Below are positions 1 to 5,270 of a stretch of DNA of 5,270 nucleotides, in pieces. This DNA comes from Pseudomonadota bacterium. GTDB taxonomy: Bacteria > Pseudomonadota > Alphaproteobacteria > Rhizobiales > Rhizobiaceae. The notes below the pieces were generated by a model. It made no database searches, was not told where the DNA came from, and worked only from the letters and a program-made list of their open reading frames with translations. Each line of letters starts with the position of its first letter. Positions within the stretch are counted from its first letter, which is position 1. The stretch spans positions 1 to 5,270 of the forward strand of contig JAEYTV010000220.1 in the NCBI GenBank assembly GCA_023433855.1, written 5' to 3'. Made by a program: the position numbers and the translations under genes.

Positions 1-581
1 GGATCAAGGCCTCGATCCAGGAATACATCCTGCGCTCCTGGTCGCTGGTGAAGATGGGGACGACGGCAAACCAGAAACGCCTCTTCTTCAACCTGCGACG
101 CCTGAAGGGCCGCATCCAGGCCATCGAGGACGGTGACCTGAAGCCCGACCAGGTGAAGGAGATCGCCACGAAGCTCAATGTGTCCGAGGAAGAAGTGGTC
201 TCCATGAACCGCCGCCTTTCCGGAGACGCCTCCCTCAACGCACCGATCCGCGCGACCGAGGGGGAGTCCGGGCAGTGGCAGGATTGGCTGGTAGACGAAA
301 ACGACAGCCAGGAAGACGTTCTGATCGAGCAGGATGAACTGGAAACGCGCCGCCGGATGTTGTCCAAGGCGCTCGGGGTCCTGAACGCTCGCGAACGGCG
401 CATCTTCGAAGCCCGCCGTCTTTCTGACGACCCTGTAACGCTGGAAGACTTGTCGGCCGAATTCGACATCAGCCGCGAGCGGGTGAGACAGATCGAGGTG
501 CGCGCCTTCGAGAAGGTGCAGGATGCCGTCCAGAAGGAAGCACTCGCGCAGGCAAATGCGCTGCGCGTCGTGGACGCATGA
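1..581 (+). CDS. rpoH: RNA polymerase sigma-32 factor RpoH (3' part, N-terminus outside window)
   Basis: Heat-shock sigma factor: binds core RNA polymerase in the cytoplasm and directs it to chaperone and protease promoters. The reading frame is open from base 3 (bases 1-2 end a codon), giving 192 residues to the TGA at 579-581. Counting from the first full codon, residues 1-20 are region 2.3/2.4 (IKASIQEYILRSWSLVKMGT), residues 24-32 (QKRLFFNLR) match the RpoH box that separates this family from other sigma factors and is linked to its control by chaperones and FtsH, residues 47-82 are region 3, and residues 123-172 are region 4 with the -35-binding helix-turn-helix (TLEDLSAEFDISRERVRQIE). 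By comparison with E. coli RpoH about 105-110 N-terminal residues lie upstream. A GTG at 48 is internal, not a start. Rhizobia often carry two or more RpoH paralogues; I lean to the rpoH1 type from the purA neighbourhood, which is inference. The gene converges on the unknown gene downstream. Confidence 0.96.
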   Translation, partial: IKASIQEYILRSWSLVKMGTTANQKRLFFNLRRLKGRIQAIEDGDLKPDQVKEIATKLNVSEEEVVSMNRRLSGDASLNAPIRATEGESGQWQDWLVDENDSQEDVLIEQDELETRRRMLSKALGVLNARERRIFEARRLSDDPVTLEDLSAEFDISRERVRQIEVRAFEKVQDAVQKEALAQANALRVVDA

Positions 582-590
582 TCATCGAGC

Positions 591-612
591 GTCGGGACAA
601 GATTGTCCCGGC
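591..612 (+). terminator. Stem-loop just after rpoH, possible terminator
   Basis: Ten bases after the rpoH stop, CGGGACA and TGTCCCG form a perfect 7-bp stem around a 4-base AGAT loop (593-610). One G-U and one G-C pair extend it to 9 bp at 591-612. No run of T follows, so it is not a textbook intrinsic terminator; it may be a weak or Rho-assisted end, or a 3' stabilising hairpin of the rpoH mRNA. A shorter hairpin, CCCGG-TTT-CCGGG at 647-659, lies further on. The rest of the gap up to about 812 holds no gene or RNA that I can recognise. Confidence 0.45.
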
Positions 613-813
613 TTGTGCCGCTCCATCATCTTCGGCCTGGAAGCCTCCCGGTTTCCGGGCCGATTGATTCAGGGGGCCGCCAAATGGTGTGACCGCCGAA
701 GCTCCTCAACGGATATGGGATACAGCAGAGGATTCACGGCCACCCCGGACAAACCTTCCGTTCGGTTCCGGCACACCCCGCGATTATCGGCGCCAGACGC
801 CGGTGTCCGCCGG

Positions 814-840
814 AGAAAGACTCCGCCCAGCCGGGCGGGG
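814..840 (-). terminator. Intrinsic terminator candidate for the large membrane-protein gene
   Basis: Read on the minus strand, CCGCCC-GGCT-GGGCGG forms a perfect 6-bp GC stem with a 4-base loop (838 to 823). It is followed directly by AGTCTTTCT, a broken T tract (822-814). It starts 22 bases past the TAA at 861-863, where a terminator for the minus-strand gene would be expected. The T tract is interrupted, so efficiency is uncertain. On the plus strand the same stem has no T tract. Confidence 0.55.
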
Positions 841-860
841 CCCGTAAGGAGCGGCAGCAA

Positions 861-3401
861 TTACTGCCCCGTCGCCGCAGTCCCGAGATTGCCCCATTCG
901 CGAATGGCGTCGTTGAACACCCGTTCCCCTTCAGGACCCTTCTGAAGGGTAAACAGCGCTCGTCGGCCGTTGCGGTAGGCAACCGGCACGTCGATCCAGT
1001 TCCGGCTCCGCAACAGCTCGAGATTCGTCGCACGGGCATCCGGGAAGTCGTTGAGAGCAATCATGTGGAAGTCGTCGGTGATCTTGGCCGGCACCGCGAT
1101 GAGTGCATTGCCCCTGTCCTGCTCCGTCTGCTTCATGGCGATCCGTTGGAGGCTGTCGATCGCCCCCCCTTCGAAATCGGGCGGGACCGCAAAGACGATC
1201 TCGATCAGGTGGCTGGCCGGCAGTGATGAGTCGGTATTGCGTTTCACAGTGATCAACGCGGTCAGGCCCCTTCCCGGAACCGTGACGCGGCCCTGAATGA
1301 CGGGCTCTTGCTGACCATTGGCGCCCGCCTCGCGCTGCAGTGACCAGGACACAGCACCGTCGATCGCGGTTGGAGCCGACTGGCCGATGCGCTCCTCGTA
1401 CAGGAACATCTTCTCACCCGCCAAGGCCGGCGCTTCGGCAGGACTTGCAGCCGGCGCATTACCGGCAGGGCCGGCTTCGGCCGATGCGGCCGGCGCAGAT
1501 GTTCCCGGCGCCGCGGGATCCCCGCTCGCCGCCGGAGCAGATGCAGCAGGCGGGTTGGCTGGCGGCGCGTTGAGCTGGGCGACCGACTGTCCTTCGGCAT
1601 TCTGCGCCAGGTCGCTCTCGCCGGCCGGCCCCTCGTCCGCTTCACTGCCGTCGGGCATCAGCCTCTGGGTGAACTTGGTTCCGCTGGTAGGCTCAACCGC
1701 CGCGTCCGGCACCTGCGGAGCAGATGCCTGACTACCCGGACTGGACTGAGCGTCCTGTGGAGACGGGGTTGATTCCACAGCCGCTGGCGTCTCGCCTTCC
1801 GCCGGCGTCTCGGCGACGGCCGCCTGTTCGGACCCCTGCACGGCGGAGCTATCGGCAGGAATCAGGCCCCCGACCATCTCGTTCAGTGAATCGCGATTGA
1901 CCCAGAAGGCGTAGCCGCCAGTCCCCACCACCAGCAAGCCGATCACCGCCAGCAGGATCCCGGCATAGTTGCGCTTCTTGACAGGAGTGACCCGATAGGG
2001 CCGAGCTGGCGCCGGCATGAGATCGTCTGCATCGGCGTCACCGTGCAGCCCTCCACCAGACGCTCGGCTTGACGCCGCATTATCCTTGTTGAACCCGATG
2101 AGCTCTTCCAGATCGCCCCATGGGTCGGAATCGGCCGGCTTGTATGCAGGCTTCGGCGCCTCGTCGGGATCCTGGGCAAGCGGTTCATCGCCGGCGGCTC
2201 CTTCGGCAACAGGAGCTGCCGCAGCAGCAATGCCGCCCAGTTCCGATACGGCCGGCATCCTGACTTCATCGGCAGCCACATGCGTCGCCTGGTCAAAATG
2301 AGCCTCCACTGGAGCGGATTGCTGCCCATAGCGAACCGGTTCGACCGGCCCGCCCGGGACGAGCTCCGGAACGTCGTTCCACGCGGCAGCCAGATCTCCC
2401 GCCTCAGGAACCGTACCGCTCGATACCGGAGCGAATGCCTCCCGCGCCGGCCAGTCTTCGGTCGACCGGATCTCTTCGGTCGACCGGATCCCTTGGTGAT
2501 CTGCGTGGTCGGCGCGCCAGTGATCGGCGTCTCCCGGAGCCTCCGGTTGGGCGGGCGCGCTCTCCCCCGGATACGGAAAATCGTCTTCCTCGGGAACCGG
2601 CGCGAACTGTTCAGCGGCGATCGGTTCCGATGCGGTCAATGGAGCTTCGGTTTCATGGGGCGGCTCCGAACCCTGCAAATCGCCACCCGCGCGGTAGTCG
2701 GCCACCCCCTGCAGCCCGGGATCCGCAACCGGTTGCTCATAGGCGAAGGGCGGCCCTCGCTCGTCCTCCGGCGGCACGTCGTCACGCCAGTCCCCGTAGC
2801 TCTGGGGGGCACTCTGGTCTGGATCTGTTTCTACAACCCGTTGGTCGTCGCCATAAACGTGCGGCTCTTCGGTGTAGCGAGCTTCCTCCACGGCTTGTGG
2901 CGCGCCACCCTCCAAACGTGGTTCCGCTTCAGACGTTGGCGGAAAGGTCCCGACCGGGGAGGACGGTTCAACTTCATAGCTGGGCTGCTGGAAGGTATCT
3001 TCGGACGAAGGGGCGGACGCAGTTCCAGGTTCCTGTTCTGCGTGCTCGTCAGCGGTCCCAACGGCATAAGCTTGGGCCGCGGGCACGTCTTCGGGCGCTT
3101 CGGGTCGAATGTCATCCCGGTACTCTTCGGCGACCGTAGCTTCGTCCGGCGAGGCTGCGACAACAGCCGCCTCCTCCATGGGGTCAACCGCCTCGGCGTG
3201 CTCGCTTTCCACCTCCACGATGGCGGCCTCGAGCTTTTCCATCTGTCGCCGCAGCATGTCTTCTGGCGGACGCGGCTTCATGTTCTCAAGCTGCCGCTGA
3301 ACGGCGCCACGAGCCTTGTCATACACCTTCGCGCGCATATCCGGCGTGTTGTTCGCCAGGCCGTCGACGGCGCGGCGGATCACCGCAACAAAATCAGCCA
3401 T
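861..3401 (-). CDS. Large single-pass membrane protein of unknown function, acidic disordered cytoplasmic region and periplasmic C-terminal domain
   Basis: 846 residues; I do not recognise a named family. Visible order: residues 1-70, charged and helix-forming, with the N-terminus MADFVAVIRRAVDGLA and a later coiled-coil-like stretch; 70-475, long acidic Pro/Glu/Ala/Asp-rich sequence expected to be disordered; 475-477 KKR followed by one hydrophobic segment at 479-501; 505-660, Ala/Pro/Ser-rich linker with SAPAAS at 621-626 and 635-640 and NAPAAS at 648-653; 663-838, a regular mixed sequence that looks like a folded, mostly beta domain, ending in KGPEGERVFNDAIREWG. The positive residues before the membrane segment suggest N-terminus inside, C-terminus in the periplasm; no signal peptide is seen. 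The ATG at 3401 is the only usual start codon in frame after the upstream stop at 3429-3431. It lies 58 bases after purA and may be co-transcribed with it. That it is a real gene is well supported by the folded C-terminus and its fit between neighbours; its function is unknown. Confidence 0.88.
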   Translation of the reverse strand: MADFVAVIRRAVDGLANNTPDMRAKVYDKARGAVQRQLENMKPRPPEDMLRRQMEKLEAAIVEVESEHAEAVDPMEEAAVVAASPDEATVAEEYRDDIRPEAPEDVPAAQAYAVGTADEHAEQEPGTASAPSSEDTFQQPSYEVEPSSPVGTFPPTSEAEPRLEGGAPQAVEEARYTEEPHVYGDDQRVVETDPDQSAPQSYGDWRDDVPPEDERGPPFAYEQPVADPGLQGVADYRAGGDLQGSEPPHETEAPLTASEPIAAEQFAPVPEEDDFPYPGESAPAQPEAPGDADHWRADHADHQGIRSTEEIRSTEDWPAREAFAPVSSGTVPEAGDLAAAWNDVPELVPGGPVEPVRYGQQSAPVEAHFDQATHVAADEVRMPAVSELGGIAAAAAPVAEGAAGDEPLAQDPDEAPKPAYKPADSDPWGDLEELIGFNKDNAASSRASGGGLHGDADADDLMPAPARPYRVTPVKKRNYAGILLAVIGLLVVGTGGYAFWVNRDSLNEMVGGLIPADSSAVQGSEQAAVAETPAEGETPAAVESTPSPQDAQSSPGSQASAPQVPDAAVEPTSGTKFTQRLMPDGSEADEGPAGESDLAQNAEGQSVAQLNAPPANPPAASAPAASGDPAAPGTSAPAASAEAGPAGNAPAASPAEAPALAGEKMFLYEERIGQSAPTAIDGAVSWSLQREAGANGQQEPVIQGRVTVPGRGLTALITVKRNTDSSLPASHLIEIVFAVPPDFEGGAIDSLQRIAMKQTEQDRGNALIAVPAKITDDFHMIALNDFPDARATNLELLRSRNWIDVPVAYRNGRRALFTLQKGPEGERVFNDAIREWGNLGTAATGQ
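2455..2490. repeat. Perfect 18-bp tandem duplication inside the coding region
   Basis: Two identical, adjacent 18-bp units (2455-2472 and 2473-2490, TCTTCGGTCGACCGGATC) lie within the disordered part of the membrane-protein gene. They are in frame and give IRSTEE-IRSTED at residues 305-316. Each unit contains the 10-bp palindrome CGGTCGACCG. Perfect identity suggests a recent slippage duplication tolerated by a disordered region. Confidence 0.9.
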
Positions 3402-3430
3402 CAGTACTTTCTCATGATGACCGGCTCCTC
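3399..3430 (-). promoter_or_regulatory. Translation-initiation region with a four-codon ORF overlapping the start
   Basis: Upstream of the large gene's ATG (3401-3399) the minus strand carries GAGGAG (3430-3425), 9 bases, then ATG AGA AAG TAC TGA (3415-3401). The TGA shares its last base with the gene's own ATG (TGATG). The gene itself has only a weak purine-rich GAGAAAG (3413-3407) 5 bases before its ATG, while the better Shine-Dalgarno serves the tiny ORF. Translational coupling is therefore possible, but a four-codon ORF can easily occur by chance. Confidence 0.3.
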
Positions 3431-3459
3431 ACCGGCCCACTGGTAATAGTTTGTGAACC

Positions 3460-4758
3460 TTAATCTTCAAACGGATCAGTCACAAGTATGGTGTCGTCTC
3501 GTTCCGGGCTGGTCGAAAGTAGCGCGACGGGTGCCCCAATCAACTCCTCTACCTGACGCACATACTTGATCGCCTGAGCAGGCAGATCCGCCCATCTGCG
3601 GGCGCCTACCGTGGACTCCTTCCAGCCTTCGAGCGTGATGTAGACGGGTTCGGCACGCGCCTGGGCTCCCTGGCTGGCCGGCAGATGATCGATCCGCTCG
3701 CCGTCCAGCATGTAGCCGACGCAGATCTTCAGCTCATCAAGACCATCGAGCACATCGAGCTTGGTGAGCGCGATGCCTGTGATTCCATTGGTGGCCACGG
3801 ACTGGCGCACCAGCGCCGCATCGAACCAACCGCAGCGGCGCTTGCGGCCGGTAACGGTTCCGAACTCGTGGCCCTTCTCTCCCAGGAACTGCCCGATCTC
3901 GTCGTCGAGTTCGGTCGGGAACGGTCCTTCTCCTACCCGCGTCGTATACGCCTTGGTGATGCCGAGGATGTAGCCGAGCGCACCCGGTCCCATGCCGGAG
4001 CCGGCAGCCGCCTGGCCGGCGACGGTGTTGGAGGAGGTCACGAACGGATAAGTGCCATGGTCTATGTCGAGCAGCGAACCCTGCGCGCCTTCGAACAGGA
4101 TGCGAGATCCCTTCCGGCGTTCCTTGTCGAGCAGTTCCCAGACAGTCTCACGAAATGGCAGAACGCGATCGGCAACCGAGGTCAGTTCCTGCATGATGGC
4201 CTCGTGGGAAACCTCCTTCTCCCCGAGACCGCGGCGCAACGCGTTGTGATGGGTCAGGATGCGGTCGACCTTGCCGGCCAGCGTATCTGGATCTGCAAGA
4301 TCCATGACGCGGATGGCGCGGCGACCCACCTTGTCTTCATAGGCAGGGCCGATGCCGCGTCTGGTCGTGCCGATCTTCGTGCCGCTGTTGGAAGCGGCGT
4401 CTTCGCGCATGCCGTCAAGCTCGCGGTGGAGCGACAGGATGAGCGTCGCATTGTCGGCGACGCGCAGGTTCTCCGGCGTCACCTTGACACCCTGCTTGCC
4501 AAGCTTTTCGATTTCGGCAAGCAGCGCATGCGGGTCGAGAACCACGCCATTGCCGATGACGGCGATCTTGCCGGGGCGAACGATGCCCGACGGCAGAAGT
4601 GAAAGCTTGTAGCTGATGCCGTCGATAACGAGCGTATGGCCCGCGTTATGACCACCCTGGAAGCGGACGACGATATCGGCGCGCTCGGAAAGCCAGTCGA
4701 CAATCTTGCCCTTGCCCTCGTCGCCCCATTGCGAACCTACCACAACTACGTTCGTCAT
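3460..4758 (-). CDS. purA: Adenylosuccinate synthetase
   Basis: Cytoplasmic enzyme joining aspartate to IMP at the cost of GTP to give adenylosuccinate, the first committed step from IMP to AMP. The 432-residue length is normal for bacterial PurA. Visible motifs: [11 protein letters not shown] at 8-18 (phosphate-binding loop, with catalytic Asp13), GGHNAGHT at 35-42 with His41, [14 protein letters not shown] at 130-143 (family signature, IMP site), [10 protein letters not shown] at 274-283, [10 protein letters not shown] at 304-313 (aspartate/IMP loop), [10 protein letters not shown] at 332-341 (guanine-binding side), and STSPERDDT near the end. No key residue is missing. The start is the ATG at 4758, because the family begins [18 protein letters not shown] and AGGAAG (4770-4765) lies 6 bases upstream; the in-frame ATG at 4806 would add 16 atypical residues. 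The 58-base gap to the next gene has no clear terminator. The gene diverges from the EamA transporter. Confidence 0.98.
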   Translation of the reverse strand: MTNVVVVGSQWGDEGKGKIVDWLSERADIVVRFQGGHNAGHTLVIDGISYKLSLLPSGIVRPGKIAVIGNGVVLDPHALLAEIEKLGKQGVKVTPENLRVADNATLILSLHRELDGMREDAASNSGTKIGTTRRGIGPAYEDKVGRRAIRVMDLADPDTLAGKVDRILTHHNALRRGLGEKEVSHEAIMQELTSVADRVLPFRETVWELLDKERRKGSRILFEGAQGSLLDIDHGTYPFVTSSNTVAGQAAAGSGMGPGALGYILGITKAYTTRVGEGPFPTELDDEIGQFLGEKGHEFGTVTGRKRRCGWFDAALVRQSVATNGITGIALTKLDVLDGLDELKICVGYMLDGERIDHLPASQGAQARAEPVYITLEGWKESTVGARRWADLPAQAIKYVRQVEELIGAPVALLSTSPERDDTILVTDPFED

Positions 4759-4885
4759 TTCTTGCTTCCTGTCTTCCGGGCGTGATCCACGCGACCATAC
4801 GTGCATAGCCCGAAGATCATTGAATTACGGACCATACGCCATTCCGTTGTTCCCCGCCGTGCTTGGAATACATCGGCCATAGAAA

Positions 4886-4911
4886 CGGGCGCATCTATAA
4901 TGCCTCGCCCG
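4886..4911. promoter_or_regulatory. Dyad around a TATAAT box in the divergent purA/transporter region
   Basis: CGGGCG (4886-4891) and CGCCCG (4906-4911) form a 6-bp inverted repeat with a 14-base spacer. Inside it are GCAT (4891-4894) and ATGC (4900-4903), and on the plus strand a perfect TATAAT (4896-4901). I see no good -35 box at 16-18 bases upstream on the plus strand, nor a convincing one for the minus strand. It could be a promoter with an operator, but this rests on pattern alone. The rest of 4759-5033 must hold the purA promoter, which I could not locate. Confidence 0.3.
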
Positions 4912-5013
4912 ACGGAAAGCGACCGGTTTGTCATATGGATCGTGGTTTTTGCGTGACAAACGCACAAACTGCACGTTATTTCCGGCCGTTCATTTCCAGT
5001 GGCGACCGCTTCG

Positions 5014-5027
5014 TCCGGCGCCGGAGA
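5014..5027 (+). promoter_or_regulatory. Ribosome binding site that supports a TTG start at 5034
   Basis: GGAG at 5023-5026 lies 7 bases before the TTG at 5034, a normal spacing. The GGA is part of a perfect 12-bp palindrome, TCCGGCGCCGGA (5014-5025), which could fold in the mRNA as a 4-bp stem with a 4-base loop and partly hide the site. The in-frame alternatives, ATG at 4935 and GTG at 4953, have no Shine-Dalgarno at proper spacing. Confidence 0.5.
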
Positions 5028-5033
5028 CCCATT

Positions 5034-5270
5034 TTGCAGAGAACAGCCTATCTTTCCCTCACCGTCGCAACCTTGTGCTGGGGCGGCAATGCGGTTGCGG
5101 GCAAACTCGCCGTCGGCCATGTAAGTCCCATGATGCTGACCTTCTGGCGCTGGTTCTTTGCGGTGAGCATCATCTTTGCCATTTCTCTCCCTTATATCCG
5201 AAAAGACTGGCCGGTGGTCAGGAAAAACCTGCCGATCCTGATCTTCCTGGGCCTCGTGGGTTATGTCGTG
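5034..5270 (+). CDS. EamA/DMT-family transporter (5' part, C-terminus outside window)
   Basis: Inner-membrane transporter fragment of the drug/metabolite transporter superfamily; family members have about 10 membrane segments and about 300 residues, and export or take up diverse small metabolites. The 79 visible residues show TM1 at about 5-24 with the family-typical CWGGNAVAGKLAVG (15-28), SPMMLTFWRWFFA (31-43) leading into TM2 to about 53, a short basic loop (IRKDWPVVRKN), and the start of TM3 (LPILIFLGLVGYVV). I chose TTG at 5034 because GGAG lies 7 bases upstream and the protein then begins just before TM1, as is usual. The frame is open further upstream: ATG at 4935 would add 33 residues, rich in Arg and without hydrophobic character, and GTG at 4953 would add 27. 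Family assignment is strong; the substrate is unknown and the exact start uncertain. Confidence 0.88.
   Translation, partial: MQRTAYLSLTVATLCWGGNAVAGKLAVGHVSPMMLTFWRWFFAVSIIFAISLPYIRKDWPVVRKNLPILIFLGLVGYVV

Noticed and set aside
523..945. 140-codon plus-strand open frame spanning the end of rpoH and the intergenic gap
   Set aside because: It overlaps both rpoH and the 3' end of the minus-strand gene, is Arg/Pro/Ser-rich low-quality sequence, and has no domain.
669..1060. Two minus-strand open frames in and beside the convergent gap
   Set aside because: One overlaps the conserved-looking C-terminal coding region in another frame, the other contains the terminator candidate; neither has a recognisable product.
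2280..3446. 388-codon open frame on the plus strand opposite the membrane-protein gene
   Set aside because: It runs in the register where antisense codons pair exactly with sense codons, so stops arise only opposite TTA, CTA and TCA, which are rare in high-GC genes. The product has no recognisable domain.
3444..3470. TTGAAG and CTATTA on the minus strand as a promoter for the unknown gene
   Set aside because: The spacer is only 15 bases (16 with a shifted hexamer) and both boxes are imperfect; too weak to annotate.
3685..4602. 305-codon open frame opposite purA
   Set aside because: Same codon-paired antisense register; purA on the other strand is certain and the product looks like no protein family.
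4759..4806. 16-residue N-terminal extension of PurA from the ATG at 4806
   Set aside because: The family begins immediately before [15 protein letters not shown], and AGGAAG is well placed for the ATG at 4758.
4793..4838. 9-bp direct repeat GACCATACG (4793-4801 and 4830-4838) in the purA leader
   Set aside because: A single exact 9-base match within about 275 bases is not rare by chance, and there is no third copy or symmetry to support an operator.
4862..4883. CTTGGA ... CCATAG as a sigma-32 promoter
   Set aside because: The gap between the boxes is about 10 bases, too short for RpoH promoters, and the -35 box is imperfect.
4759..5033. Riboswitch or structured RNA in the purA leader
   Set aside because: I see no purine-riboswitch core or other known aptamer pattern, only short isolated hairpins.
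4755..5120. 121-codon minus-strand open frame upstream of purA
   Set aside because: It covers the divergent promoter region and the start of the transporter, and its product shows no family features.

Overview
The window is high-GC DNA that reads as ordinary core chromosome of an alphaproteobacterium, most likely of the order Hyphomicrobiales (Rhizobiales). The grounds are the alphaproteobacterial style of its RpoH sigma factor, the high GC content with few T- or A-ending codons, and the gene order rpoH / large single-pass membrane protein / purA / EamA transporter, which I recall (not checked) from rhizobial chromosomes. I see no RNA gene, mobile element, CRISPR array or sign of recent transfer.

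Layout: (1) 1-581, plus strand, the C-terminal two thirds of RpoH (sigma-32), cut by the left edge. (2) 582-860, a convergent intergenic gap with a stem-loop just after rpoH and a better intrinsic-terminator candidate facing the other way. (3) 861-3401, minus strand, an 846-residue protein of unknown function: short helical N-terminus, about 400 residues of acidic disordered sequence, one membrane segment, an Ala/Pro-rich linker and a compact C-terminal domain predicted to be periplasmic. (4) 3402-3459, a 58-base gap with no convincing terminator, so purA and the unknown gene may share a transcript. (5) 3460-4758, minus strand, complete purA (adenylosuccinate synthetase). (6) 4759-5033, a divergent promoter region. 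(7) 5034-5270, plus strand, the first 79 residues of an EamA/DMT-family membrane transporter, cut by the right edge.

The genes do not form one obvious pathway. RpoH directs heat-shock transcription, PurA makes the committed step to AMP, and the transporter's substrate cannot be told from the fragment. The least understood element is the large membrane protein, a tandem partner of purA and convergent neighbour of rpoH. I found no evidence of a new multi-gene system; the observations worth a second look concern that protein, the tiny ORF whose stop overlaps its start codon, and the dyad between purA and the transporter.
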